NCBI GenBank assembly: GCA_009779355.1
Contig: WREK01000001.1
Location: 72,654-130,616 of the forward strand
Length of the DNA: 57,963 nt
Direction: 5' to 3'
From: Betaproteobacteria bacterium
Lineage (GTDB): Bacteria; Pseudomonadota; Gammaproteobacteria; Burkholderiales; Rhodocyclaceae
Shown here: piece after piece, positions 1 through 8,559 of the stretch
How positions within the stretch are numbered: position 1 is the first letter of the stretch
Layout: each line of letters starts with the position of its first letter
Program-made: the position numbers and the translations under genes
The notes under the pieces: generated by a model
Databases searched by the model: none
What the model was told of the DNA's origin: nothing
What the model saw: only the letters and a program-made list of their open reading frames with translations

Positions 1-46
1 GAAGCACGCCATCATTCACCTTCGCCATGAAATAAAATGCACCTGA
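1..46 (+). CDS. C-terminal end of a tail gene, possibly gpK-like
   Basis: An open frame enters from the left edge and stops at TGA 44-46, overlapping the start of gpI by 10 bases. Only about 14 residues are visible, ending LRHEIKCT. In lambda-type tails the gene before I is K (NlpC/P60 tail assembly), and the position plus the LRH ending fit that. The alternative frame stopping at position 35 cannot be excluded. Confidence 0.35.
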   Translation, partial: KHAIIHLRHEIKCT

Positions 47-624
47 CGAAAATCATCCTCGATGGCCCTCTAGGTAAAAAGTTTGGCCGCAAATGGGAAC
101 TCGCGGTTAATTCGCCACGCGAAGCTCTAAATCTGATCGAGGCAAACACGCCCGGACTGTTCAACTGGCTGCGTCAGAATGCAAAAAAGTATTCCAAGTA
201 TGCAATCACATGCAAGAGGGGCGACCACGTTGAGGAATTCAACGAGGAGCAATACCTGAAGCAAGAGGGGCAATTCGATGAAATCCGCTTTGTGCCTGTT
301 GTTGAGGGTGCGGGCGCAGTGGCGAGAATTGTCGTCGGCGTTATTTTGATTGTTGTTGGTGCGGTAATGACGTATTTTGGGAATCCGTATGGTGTAAATG
401 TAATGATGGCCGGTGCGGCAATGGCCTTTGGCGGTGTTGCCGAACTACTCGCGCCCAAACCCAAAACAAGCAAATCCAAGGACGCAGAACACAAAGGCTC
501 CTACTACTTCAACGGCCCCGCCAACACCACAGAGCAGGGTGTTCCCGTCCAACTGATCTACGGTCGCTGCCTCGTCGGTAGTCACGCCATTTCAGCGGGC
601 GTCAGCATTGACCAGTTGATGTAA
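37..624 (+). CDS. Tail assembly protein I (lambda gpI-like)
   Basis: This 195-residue protein matches the lambda gpI family, which acts with gpK and gpJ to build the tail tip initiator before the tube polymerises. The N-terminal half is a compact globular domain with the typical opening LTKIILDGPLGKKFG. A hydrophobic Ala/Gly/Val segment lies at residues 98-135. The C-terminus ends in the family's hallmark stretch on an unusual path or property, VPVQLIYGRCLVGSHAISAG (residues about 168-187). It is followed after 9 bases by J, the conserved I-J order. Lambda gpI is slightly longer (223 residues). Confidence 0.85.
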   Translation: MHLTKIILDGPLGKKFGRKWELAVNSPREALNLIEANTPGLFNWLRQNAKKYSKYAITCKRGDHVEEFNEEQYLKQEGQFDEIRFVPVVEGAGAVARIVVGVILIVVGAVMTYFGNPYGVNVMMAGAAMAFGGVAELLAPKPKTSKSKDAEHKGSYYFNGPANTTEQGVPVQLIYGRCLVGSHAISAGVSIDQLM

Positions 625-633
625 GGTGCGGCG

Positions 634-3600
634 ATGAGTGAACAGCTCAAAGTGATCGCAGGCGCCGGTGGCGGCGGGTGTTTTCGCGCCGGCACACAGG
701 TTCAACTAGAACATGGCGAAACCATCGCCATCGAACTGCTGAAAGAGGGCGATGAAGTTCTCGCATTCGACGAACGGGGCGAGATCCACCTAGCGAAAGT
801 CACCAAACTGCATTACCACGCCGATCCGCAGCCGATTCTGCGGGTGAGGTTCTGGAAGGGCGAGGTTTTCATCACGCCAAACCATTGGGTGCTGAACCAA
901 TACGACAGCTTCGTGGAAATTGGCCGTCTGACGACGCACGACGCGCTGGTGGATGGCATGGGGCATTTGCGCCCGATCATTGACGCCGAACTGGTCGGGC
1001 ACGAACCTGTCTGGAACCTCACCGTCGAGCCGCATCACACCTTTATCGCCGACGGGATCAGGGTGCATAACGGTGGGCATCGTGACCGCTACCCTGTGAT
1101 CGCTGGGGCAGGTGGTGGCGGTGGCAAGAGCAAGGGCGGTCGTGCCGCCATCGAAGATCCAGAAAGCCTGCAATCCCGCGCAATGGTGTCGCTCATCGAC
1201 CTGCTCGGCGAGGGACAGATCGGCGGCCTGGTCAATGGCGCCAAGTCGATCTTCTTCGATGACACACCCCTGGAGAACAGGGACGGCACACGCAACTTCG
1301 AGGGCGTGTCATGGGATTTCCGCGACGGCCAGCAGATTCAAACGCCGATGAAGGGCTTTTCCGACATCGAGGCGCCGACCGTGGTGAACGTCAGGGTCAC
1401 GAAGAATCAGCCGGCTGTTGTGTCCATCACCAACCCGAACGCCGACGCGGTGCGCCTGCTAGTCACGATCCCGGCGCTCACCTATCAGGACACCAATACC
1501 GGCGACACGCACGGTTCAAGCGTCAAATTTCGCTTTGAGATTTCGACCAATGGCGATAGTGGGGCATACGTGCCTTTTTCGGGCGATTTGACAATTACCG
1601 GCAAGACGCGCTCGCGCTACCAGAAAGCTTATCAGTTCTGGCTGCCGAAGGGTGGTGCTGCTTTCGGCGTTCCGGTTACACGCTGGAGCATCAAGATGGT
1701 GCGTGTCACCGACGATGCCAAGACCGGCAACATCAACAACGAAACGTGGCTCGACACCTACACGGAGATCACCAACTCAAAGCTGAGTTACCCAAACTCC
1801 GTGCTTTGTGGCGTCAATATCAACTCTGAGCAGTTCAACAAGATTCCAACCCGTGCCTACCTGGTTGATGGCCTCTACATTCAGGTGCCGTCGAACTACG
1901 ATCCAGTTACGCGCAGCTACATCGGCGTCTGGAACGGCACATTCAAGGTGGCAACGTCCAGCAACCCGGCGTGGATTCTCTACGATGTGCTGACCAACAA
2001 GCGCTATGGTCTGGGTCAGTATCTCGGCGCCGCCAGTATCGACAAGGGCAAGCTCTACCAGATCGGCAAATACTGCGATGAAATGGTTGACAATGGTTTT
2101 GGCGGACTGGAGCCGCGCTTCGCCATCAACACCGCGATCCAGAGCCGCGTCGAGGCTTACCAACTGATCACCGACCTTTGCTCTGCCTTCAACGGCATGA
2201 GCTACTGGAATGGCGGCATGGTTGGTTTCACGCAGGATGCTCCGACCGATCCGAGCATGATCTACAGCCAGTCGAACGTGATCGACGGCATTTTCCAGTA
2301 TGCGGGATCTTCAAGAAAGGATCGTCACTCGGTTGTCCATGTGACGTGGAGCGACCCGGAGCAGAACTACAGGCAGGCTATCGAATACGTCGAGGATGCC
2401 GATTTAGTTGCCCGCTACGGTATTCGCAAGGCAGAGGTTTTAGCTTTCGGTTGCACCACGCGGGGTCAGGCGACGCGGGTAGGCAAGTGGATTCTCTACA
2501 CCGAAGCCTACGAGTCCGACATGATTACCTTCAGCGTCGGCATCGACTCCGCACTGGTTATGCCCGGCGATGTGGTAAAGGTTCACGACGCAAACAGAGC
2601 GGGTAAGCGCATGGGCGGGCGCTTGAAAGCCGCCACGCGCACCTCTGCGACACTCGACGCACCCATCAAGCTTGGCGTCGGCGTGTCGACGATCTCCATC
2701 AGAATGCCAGACGGCAGCTTTGTGGATCGCGGCATCTACGAATCTGGAAGCATCTACGAACTGAACACCGTGAGTTGGCGTGACCCACTGCCGGATGATC
2801 CGGTGCCGAACGCTATCTGGTTGATCGCCGAGGCCAATCTCGAACCGATGCTGGCCCGCGTGATTGGCGTCGCTCAAGGCGAGAAGCCCGGCCAATTCGT
2901 GATTTCCGCACTGGAACACAATCCATCCAAATACAACGCCATCGAGAAGGGCTGGCAGCTCGAAGAGCGCAAAATCTCGATCATCGACACCAAGAACGTC
3001 GCTGCCCCTGGCGACTTCACCGTGTTCGAGTCGCCGTATCTGGTGGCTCCCGGCGTCCTTGGCCTGAGCCTGTTCGCGTCGTGGAGCGGCAACGCTATGT
3101 CCTACGAAGTGACGTGGCGACGAGAGGGCAAATACGCAACCAATTGGGAAAGCGTCACGACCAGCAGCCCGGTGTTGGATCTCGAAAACGTTCGCGCTGG
3201 CACCTACCGCTTCAAGATCGTCGCCATCAGCGCCTTTGGTGTGCGCTCGCCGATCTTTGAGGCTGACTACGTCACGCTCGGCAAGACCGCTGCGCCCGGT
3301 GATGTTGCCAACTTCAAGATCACCAAGCGCACCAGCGACCTGCTACTGACGTGGGATCAGGTAACAGACATCGCTTTGAAGGGATACGAACTTCGTGTTG
3401 GCCCGTCCTGGGACTCCGGTGAGGTTCTGACAACAGACTTCGCTGGCACCATGCTAACGCACGATCAGGACTACGCTGGCGACTACTACTACCACATCCG
3501 CTCCATCAATATGGAGGACGAGTATTCGGACAACGTGACCACGGTCAAGCTGACCCTGACAGCGCCGGCTACCGTAGCGAATTTCGACATCATCCAGTCC

Positions 3601-4662
3601 GGCAGTCGTCTCGAACTGCACTGGCGCCCGAACGTCGAACCCGATGTTGTCTATTACGAAATCCGCGAGGGCAATTCTTGGAATACCGGCACGCTGGTTT
3701 CACAGGCAAAGGCGACCACTTTCAGTATTCCATCTGGCGGCATCGGCATTCGCAAGTTTTGGGTCAAGGCGGTTGCTTCGCCGGGCATCTATTCCAATGA
3801 AGCAGCATGGATCGACACCAATATCGCCATGCCGACCGATTCCAACATCGTCTTTACCGCCGACGAGAAACTGCTTGGTTGGCCGGGCAACAGGCTGAAC
3901 ATGCACATTGTCGGCTACGACCTGATGATGGATCAGAATGTGGCGCGATCAGAATACATCTTCCCGGTCGATCTTCTGGACAGCTACCGGGCGCAAAACT
4001 CGATCTACGCCACGCTCGACTCCATCGTCTATGACACGGATTCGATGAATTGGGATACCTCGAAATTCGATTGGGATGACCCGGAAAGCGAACGGCATTG
4101 GGCGCCAGGTGGCGACATCGACTCTGTGGTTGGCAAATACCAGATCGCCCGCAAGATTGGCTTGCGCTACGGTGAGGTTGATGGTTGGCGCCTGAACGGC
4201 ACACTGACAAGCCTCACCGGCAAAGCAGCAACCACAACGCAAAATGTCACCTACGAAACTGGACGATACAGCAGTGGTGTGCGTTTGCGCAGCGGCGTAA
4301 GAGCGGATTGGACATCGCTGAGTGTGCCGGCGACCTTCAACTACAGCCTGTGGGTGATTCCAAAACTGGTCAGCGATTCCGCAGAACTGACGATTCTCGA
4401 AATGGCAAATACTGATACCGGCAGTGTGTTGCGTCTCGGCTACAACGAACCAAGTGGCGAATTTAGGCTGCTTGATGGGTGCGGTCACGCCGTCACCGCG
4501 AAGCTAAAGATCGCAGCGGGAGACGTGGTTGGAATTTGTATTGTTCAAACCAAGGAGGCGAGGAAGCTCTTTGTCTCGAAGGTTGGCGGTGAGCCGGCGA
4601 GTGGAGAAGAGATGTTTGAGCCATCTGGAACATTCAATGCGTTGCGCCTTTACTGGACGTAA
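634..4662 (+). CDS. Tail tip/host specificity protein J with N-terminal Hint domain
   Basis: This 1342-residue protein is a lambda gpJ homologue, the central tail-tip protein that contacts the host receptor. After an unusual 131-residue Hint insert (residues 16-146) the canonical J body starts (SLIDLLGEGQIGGLVNGAKS) and continues with the family blocks YTEI, LVDGLYIQVPSNYDP, YGLGQYLGAASID and GFGGLEPR. Fibronectin-III-like segments lie around residues 800-1060. The C-terminus (about 1190-1342) looks like a LamG/concanavalin-type beta domain instead of the lambda C-terminus, as expected for a receptor-binding region that changes between phages. The short peptide VIAGAGGGG occurs both before and after the Hint domain. 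J identity is certain; receptor unknown. Confidence 0.93.
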   Translation: MSEQLKVIAGAGGGGCFRAGTQVQLEHGETIAIELLKEGDEVLAFDERGEIHLAKVTKLHYHADPQPILRVRFWKGEVFITPNHWVLNQYDSFVEIGRLTTHDALVDGMGHLRPIIDAELVGHEPVWNLTVEPHHTFIADGIRVHNGGHRDRYPVIAGAGGGGGKSKGGRAAIEDPESLQSRAMVSLIDLLGEGQIGGLVNGAKSIFFDDTPLENRDGTRNFEGVSWDFRDGQQIQTPMKGFSDIEAPTVVNVRVTKNQPAVVSITNPNADAVRLLVTIPALTYQDTNTGDTHGSSVKFRFEISTNGDSGAYVPFSGDLTITGKTRSRYQKAYQFWLPKGGAAFGVPVTRWSIKMVRVTDDAKTGNINNETWLDTYTEITNSKLSYPNSVLCGVNINSEQFNKIPTRAYLVDGLYIQVPSNYDPVTRSYIGVWNGTFKVATSSNPAWILYDVLTNKRYGLGQYLGAASIDKGKLYQIGKYCDEMVDNGFGGLEPRFAINTAIQSRVEAYQLITDLCSAFNGMSYWNGGMVGFTQDAPTDPSMIYSQSNVIDGIFQYAGSSRKDRHSVVHVTWSDPEQNYRQAIEYVEDADLVARYGIRKAEVLAFGCTTRGQATRVGKWILYTEAYESDMITFSVGIDSALVMPGDVVKVHDANRAGKRMGGRLKAATRTSATLDAPIKLGVGVSTISIRMPDGSFVDRGIYESGSIYELNTVSWRDPLPDDPVPNAIWLIAEANLEPMLARVIGVAQGEKPGQFVISALEHNPSKYNAIEKGWQLEERKISIIDTKNVAAPGDFTVFESPYLVAPGVLGLSLFASWSGNAMSYEVTWRREGKYATNWESVTTSSPVLDLENVRAGTYRFKIVAISAFGVRSPIFEADYVTLGKTAAPGDVANFKITKRTSDLLLTWDQVTDIALKGYELRVGPSWDSGEVLTTDFAGTMLTHDQDYAGDYYYHIRSINMEDEYSDNVTTVKLTLTAPATVANFDIIQSGSRLELHWRPNVEPDVVYYEIREGNSWNTGTLVSQAKATTFSIPSGGIGIRKFWVKAVASPGIYSNEAAWIDTNIAMPTDSNIVFTADEKLLGWPGNRLNMHIVGYDLMMDQNVARSEYIFPVDLLDSYRAQNSIYATLDSIVYDTDSMNWDTSKFDWDDPESERHWAPGGDIDSVVGKYQIARKIGLRYGEVDGWRLNGTLTSLTGKAATTTQNVTYETGRYSSGVRLRSGVRADWTSLSVPATFNYSLWVIPKLVSDSAELTILEMANTDTGSVLRLGYNEPSGEFRLLDGCGHAVTAKLKIAAGDVVGICIVQTKEARKLFVSKVGGEPASGEEMFEPSGTFNALRLYWT
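679..1071 (+). other. Hint (intein-like, BIL-A-type) domain inside J
   Basis: Residues 16-146 of J begin with the nucleophile Cys in GCFRAGTQV, carry the block-B signature TxxH as ITPNHWV (Thr and His three apart, 66 and 69 residues into the domain), and end in the block-G signature GIRVHN. All catalytic positions of a Hint domain are present. The next residue is Gly, not Cys, Ser or Thr, so canonical splicing is not expected. This is the pattern of bacterial intein-like type A domains, which mostly cleave at their ends. At 131 residues it has no room for a homing endonuclease. Confidence 0.85.
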
Positions 4663-4684
4663 TTTATAGTAAGGACTGACTAGA
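4642..4684 (+). promoter_or_regulatory. Phage promoter with dyad operator, copy A
   Basis: A possible sigma-70 promoter (TTGCGC 4642-4647, 17-bp spacer, TATAGT 4665-4670) overlaps the dyad TATAGTAAGGACTGACTAGA at 4665-4684, one of six related sites. It starts in the gap between J and the next gene. An extra half-site (TGACTAGA) lies near 4723-4730. Confidence 0.55.
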
Positions 4685-4780
4685 TAAGCTGACCGAATTA
4701 TGGTAATGTGTTGTCCGCATCGGTGACTAGAGAGACGTAGGCCGAAAACCTCAACCCTCTTTTCGCTGAAAGGATTCGAC

Positions 4781-5236
4781 GTGCGATTGAACGAAGCACT
4801 GACACTCAAAGGCGCAATGACCGCCGTTCTCACCAAAGCTGACGGCACTGTTGAAACCCGCTACAAAGACAACATTATCGTCAATGCTGGCTTCGACTTT
4901 ATTGCTGACGCCATTGGCAAGGTTAGCTCCAGACCCGGCTGTATGAACCATATCGCTGTCGGAACCGGCACGACGGCAGCCGCAGCAACGCAGACCGCGC
5001 TTGTCGAAGAAATGACTGGCGGGCGCCTCGCCGCAACCTACGCACACACTGCTGGCACCAAGGTTTTCACGCTCACTGCAAATTTCAATGCCGGTGTCGC
5101 AACCGGCGCAATCACCGAAGTTGGTGCATTCAACGCGGCTACCGGCGGCACGATGTTCGACCGCCTGACTTTCGCTGTCATCAACAAAGGTGCGCTCGAC
5201 ACGTTGGCAGTAACGCTCACGTTCACGATGAGCTAA
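4781..5236 (+). CDS. Small phage structural protein after J
   Basis: A 151-residue protein starting at GTG 4781 with a good ribosome site (GAAAGGA, 4768-4774). It is rich in Ala/Thr/Gly and predicted beta strands (HIAVGTGTTAAAATQTALVEE, then GAITEVGAFNAATGGTMFDRLTF), a pattern seen in phage tail or capsid accessory proteins. The location between J and the repeat protein points to a tail-fibre or tip role. No enzyme motif is visible and the exact function is unknown. Confidence 0.7.
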   Translation: MRLNEALTLKGAMTAVLTKADGTVETRYKDNIIVNAGFDFIADAIGKVSSRPGCMNHIAVGTGTTAAAATQTALVEEMTGGRLAATYAHTAGTKVFTLTANFNAGVATGAITEVGAFNAATGGTMFDRLTFAVINKGALDTLAVTLTFTMS

Positions 5237-5245
5237 TGCCGAGAC

Positions 5246-6439
5246 ATGGCAACGGTAGCTGTAACGCAGTCCAATGGGCCAGCTACGACATGGGCTGACG
5301 CGGACTCGCAATGGGTGAAATACGGCTACCGTGCCTGGTTTGACGCACACAACTTCATCAATTACACGCTAGCCGGCAGCGAAAGCCTCAAGCTGGCGGA
5401 CGCTGTTGCGAAGTCATCATCTGTTGTCAAAAACGAAGCTTTAGCCTTTGCCGAATCGCGTAATACCCTCATCGGCCTCAACCCCAAGGAAACTCTGAGA
5501 TTCACCGAGGCTACAAGCAACGTCGTTTCGTTTGACAGGAAGTTCAACGAAACGCTGGCAATCAGTGATACTAACAGCAAAGCGATTACCAAGCCGCTGG
5601 CTGAATCGTTCAGGATGGTCGATGCCAACACCTCACTCTATGGATTGAATTTGAGTGAGGTGTTTGAGGTTACCGAAAAAACCAGAGTGTTCTCGTTCGA
5701 TAAAAACCTCGACGAAACGCTGACGATTGGCGATTCGGGTGGCAAGGTGTTTGGCAAGCAACTCGCTGAATCGTTCGGGTTTGTTGAGAGGATCAACAAG
5801 ACGGTCGGATTAAACAAGGGCGAAACACTCAAGATTGCCGACAGTGTGAAGAACGGCGTCACCTACATCCGCAAGTTCGCGGAAACGCTCAAACTGGCCG
5901 AAAGCGTTGCAAAAACCTACAAGCTGAATAAGGCGGAAGCGTTCGCTATCGCAGAGTCCATTCGTCGTCCTGGCGATCTTGTGATCTCGGACACAATGCT
6001 TGCGTCTGGCGACGTGACGATGAAGGATTTCGTCGCCTTCATGCACTACGGCAATGTCCCCGGCTACGAGAAATGGCGCGACTTCATTCCTGGAGATTAT
6101 GAATACCGGGAGGCAATGTTCCGCGTTGTGCTGGAATCCAAGAATGACGACCGTGGTTTGCTCACCAATCTTCAGGCGACCATCGACGTGCCTGATTTAA
6201 TCGACCGAGGGTCGGCAACAATCGCCAATGCGGCGTATGGCATCACCGTCGTCTACAACCGCCACTTTCACATTGTTCCAGAAATCACGCTGGCCGCGAG
6301 AGGCGGCACTGGCGGTAACCCGGTTGCTGTTGAATTCAATGGCGTGCCAACAAAAGACAGCTTTTCGGTTCGTCTGCGCGACACCGTGACTGGAGCTTTT
6401 GTGACCGGCGCCTTCACATGGGCCGCTCATGGCTATTGA
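5246..6439 (+). CDS. Tail protein built of eleven 18-20-residue repeats
   Basis: The 397-residue product has a short N-terminal segment (1-40), then eleven tandem repeats whose key Glu falls at residues 46, 64, 82, 102, 120, 138, 157, 175, 193, 212 and 231, with a loose consensus of (A/N)E(T/S)L-x-x-A-(D/E)-S-x-x-K. A globular C-terminal domain follows (about 250-397, FIPGDYEYREAMFRVVLES). Regular spacing with alternating hydrophobic residues suggests an elongated beta-rich shaft. Repeats of this kind occur in phage structural proteins; position after J supports a side-fibre or tip connector. The stop codon overlaps the -35 box of the next promoter. Confidence 0.75.
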   Translation: MATVAVTQSNGPATTWADADSQWVKYGYRAWFDAHNFINYTLAGSESLKLADAVAKSSSVVKNEALAFAESRNTLIGLNPKETLRFTEATSNVVSFDRKFNETLAISDTNSKAITKPLAESFRMVDANTSLYGLNLSEVFEVTEKTRVFSFDKNLDETLTIGDSGGKVFGKQLAESFGFVERINKTVGLNKGETLKIADSVKNGVTYIRKFAETLKLAESVAKTYKLNKAEAFAIAESIRRPGDLVISDTMLASGDVTMKDFVAFMHYGNVPGYEKWRDFIPGDYEYREAMFRVVLESKNDDRGLLTNLQATIDVPDLIDRGSATIANAAYGITVVYNRHFHIVPEITLAARGGTGGNPVAVEFNGVPTKDSFSVRLRDTVTGAFVTGAFTWAAHGY

Positions 6440-6483
6440 CAGTTATTTGCCTTGGCATATAATTCTAGTAAGCCCTTACTAGA
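6436..6483 (+). promoter_or_regulatory. Strong sigma-70 promoter fused to perfect dyad operator, copy B
   Basis: A perfect -35 TTGACA (6436-6441), 16-bp spacer and perfect -10 TATAAT (6458-6463) are followed at once by TCTAGTAAGCCCTTACTAGA (6464-6483), a perfect inverted repeat with 9-bp arms and 2-bp spacer. The predicted start site falls inside the dyad, so a bound protein would block initiation. It drives the first tail fibre gene, whose ATG is at 6491. Confidence 0.85.
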
Positions 6484-6490
6484 GTAGCAG

Positions 6491-8035
6491 ATGCAAAGTT
6501 ACACAGATATTCAATCCTCACAGTCGCTTCAAAGCTCATTAGCCTTGTTGCTGAACAACGACAAGACCGCACTATCCTGCTCATCTGGCACAGCTTTTCC
6601 GACGACCGGGCTGATTGGTGGCATGTTGTGCTTCCGCACCGACCAATTGCGGCTCTACATTCTCAAGGACATGGCCCCTACGTGGTCGCTGCTCGCAGAT
6701 TTGAACGGCGGAAACAGCGCGGTTTCCGAGTTGGCGAATGGCGCGACCGTGCGCGCAGCGACCGGCGCCAATGGCGGGCAGATTGTTTTGGCGAAGGGCA
6801 GCACAGGCACTTCGCTTGTCGGCAATCTCGCCATTGAGTTGAACGGCGACAGTCTGCGCATCTTCGATGCCGGCACCGGCAACGGCTTCAGTTTCAATGT
6901 CGCAGCAGGCGCGGCCAACGCGGCGACGAAAATCTGGAACGAAAGCAACGATGGCGCCGGTTCCGGCCTCGACGCCGATCTGCTGGACGGCAAACAGTCA
7001 GGTAACGCGAAAGACAACATTCCAATCAACAACGGCACGGTCAATGTCAATCTAAATGCTGATTTGCTAGATGGAATTCATGCGGGCAATAAAACAGGTC
7101 AAATTCCTATTTCAAATGGGGTGGTCAATAAAGACCTGAACGCCGAGCTTCTGGACGGTTTGCGCCACACGGCATTCGTGAAGAAAGTTAATTCTACTGC
7201 GCCCGACAAAGACGGCAATGTGGCCATTAGCGCCTTGGCGGACAACGTAACCTGCCCGACTGCACCACCGGGAGCAAATGATAATCGAATTGCCACAACG
7301 GCGTTTGTGCAGGCGGCAACGTCAACAAAACCGCGCTCTGTATTGTTTACGGCGTCGGGTGCATTTACGGCCCCAACCGAAAGGGTGTTCATTTCCGGGT
7401 GCGGCGGCGGTGGTGGCGGTGGGAATGGCGCCACCACTAACGCCGGCATTGTCACGGGGGCGCCAGGTTGCGGCGGCGGGGCAGCCGAAGCGCGTTTGCG
7501 TATTCCGGTGGGCACCACTCCAGGATTTACATACACCATAACAATCGGCGCTGGAGGGGCGGCCCAAACCAATGGAGGTAACACCTCTTTTGGCGGCCTT
7601 TTGACACTTCGGGGTGGCGGTGGCGGTCAGAACGGCACATCTGTTGGCTCAAGTCCAATTGGCGCACGCGGTGGCGCTGCTTGTGGCGCCGGTGGTGGCA
7701 ATGGCGGAATGCCCGGCAGCGGCGGTTATCAGACTCTTGGTGACGGCGGCGGCTTAATGTATGTCGGCACAGCCGGCGGCGGTGGTGGTGGAATACCGAT
7801 TTTTCTCTTTACCAACAAGAATGGAGAAAACGGCACCGCTGGAGCCGCTGGTGCTGGTGGGGTTGCGGCAAATGGCGGGGGTGGTGGCGGCGGTGGTGGT
7901 ATTGGCGCCGCAGGCGGTAAAGGTGGTAACGGCGGCACAGGATCGGGTGGCGGTGGTGGTGGTGGTGCTGGTAGAAACTACGCCGCTGGCGCTGGCGGCA
8001 GCGGCGGCGACGGCGCTCTTTTCATCGAATGGTAG
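6491..8035 (+). CDS. Tail fibre 1 with glycine-rich tip domain
   Basis: This 514-residue protein opens with a roughly 70-residue module (MQSYTDIQ...SLALLLNNDKTALSCSSGTAFPT...GGMLCFRTD) shared with the fibre at 8560, presumably the attachment part. The middle carries repeats of the form LDADLLDGKxxGN and LNAELLDGL typical of fibre shafts. From about residue 280 the sequence is a glycine-rich domain (VLFTASGAFTAP, then long Gly tracts) ending DGALFIEW, resembling the polyglycine-rich tips that bind receptors in other tailed phages. The product is probably exposed on the virion and involved in adsorption. Start: ATG 6491, only eight bases after the operator, with no clear ribosome site. Confidence 0.85.
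   Translation: MQSYTDIQSSQSLQSSLALLLNNDKTALSCSSGTAFPTTGLIGGMLCFRTDQLRLYILKDMAPTWSLLADLNGGNSAVSELANGATVRAATGANGGQIVLAKGSTGTSLVGNLAIELNGDSLRIFDAGTGNGFSFNVAAGAANAATKIWNESNDGAGSGLDADLLDGKQSGNAKDNIPINNGTVNVNLNADLLDGIHAGNKTGQIPISNGVVNKDLNAELLDGLRHTAFVKKVNSTAPDKDGNVAISALADNVTCPTAPPGANDNRIATTAFVQAATSTKPRSVLFTASGAFTAPTERVFISGCGGGGGGGNGATTNAGIVTGAPGCGGGAAEARLRIPVGTTPGFTYTITIGAGGAAQTNGGNTSFGGLLTLRGGGGGQNGTSVGSSPIGARGGAACGAGGGNGGMPGSGGYQTLGDGGGLMYVGTAGGGGGGIPIFLFTNKNGENGTAGAAGAGGVAANGGGGGGGGGIGAAGGKGGNGGTGSGGGGGGGAGRNYAAGAGGSGGDGALFIEW
6535..6605 (+). repeat. 71-bp perfect direct repeat, copy 1
   Basis: Identical to 8604-8674, base for base, inside the 5' part of the two fibre genes. It encodes the shared LALLLNNDKTALSCSSGTAF module. 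Flanking codons have diverged, so the identity is confined to this block. Confidence 0.95.
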
Positions 8036-8043
8036 AAAACAAA

Positions 8044-8517
8044 ATGAATTACGCACTAATCAAAAACAACAAGGTTGAAAACATCATCGTCGCCGACGAA
8101 GAGTTTGTTGCCCTCATTGCGGATCAATGGGATCACATTGAACTGATCAATCAAGATGGCGGCCAAATTCCCGGCATTGATTGGACATGGGACGGCTTTA
8201 AGTTCATTGAACCACCCGCCCCTGCGGTTGAGCCGCCAACCGTTGAAGAGATTCAAGCATCAATGATAAGCGCTGTGCAAGCCATGCTCGACGCTAAATC
8301 TAAAGAACGCGGCTACGACGGCATTCTCTCCGCTTGCTCTTACGCCTCAAGCACCAACCCGAAATTCGCAGCGGAGGGACAAGCCTGCGTTGAGTGGCGT
8401 GATGCAGTCTGGTCGAAATGCTACGAGATTCTGGGCGATGTTGTGGCAGAAAAACGCGAAATCCCAACGGTTGAAGAATTGATCGACATGCTGCCGAAAA
8501 TGCAGTGGGGCGTATAA
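8044..8517 (+). CDS. Small protein between the fibre genes, possible fibre assembly partner
   Basis: A 157-residue protein starting at ATG 8044 (MNYALIKNNKVENIIVADEEF), the usual opening of phage fibre-associated proteins; an upstream in-frame ATG at 8029 overlaps the fibre stop. A Pro-rich linker (about residues 57-72) separates the N-terminal domain from a helical part with SKERGYDGILSACSYASSTNPKFAAEG and VEWRDAVWSKCYEIL, a block common in tail-fibre-region proteins of the DUF4376 type. Such genes are usually chaperones or small virion parts for the adjacent fibre. The role is inferred from position. Confidence 0.7.
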   Translation: MNYALIKNNKVENIIVADEEFVALIADQWDHIELINQDGGQIPGIDWTWDGFKFIEPPAPAVEPPTVEEIQASMISAVQAMLDAKSKERGYDGILSACSYASSTNPKFAAEGQACVEWRDAVWSKCYEILGDVVAEKREIPTVEELIDMLPKMQWGV

Positions 8518-8559
8518 AACAAACACATCGCAGTAACCGGGCAACACCTCGAATACACC

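Noticed and set aside
5246..6439. Repeats of the shaft protein as a DNA-level minisatellite
   Set aside because: The repeats are diverged at DNA level and recognisable only as protein, so no recent tandem expansion is supported.
7729..7938. Proline-rich minus-strand frames opposite the glycine-rich fibre tips
   Set aside because: They are the complement of Gly codons (GGT/GGC read as ACC/GCC) and have no ribosome sites.
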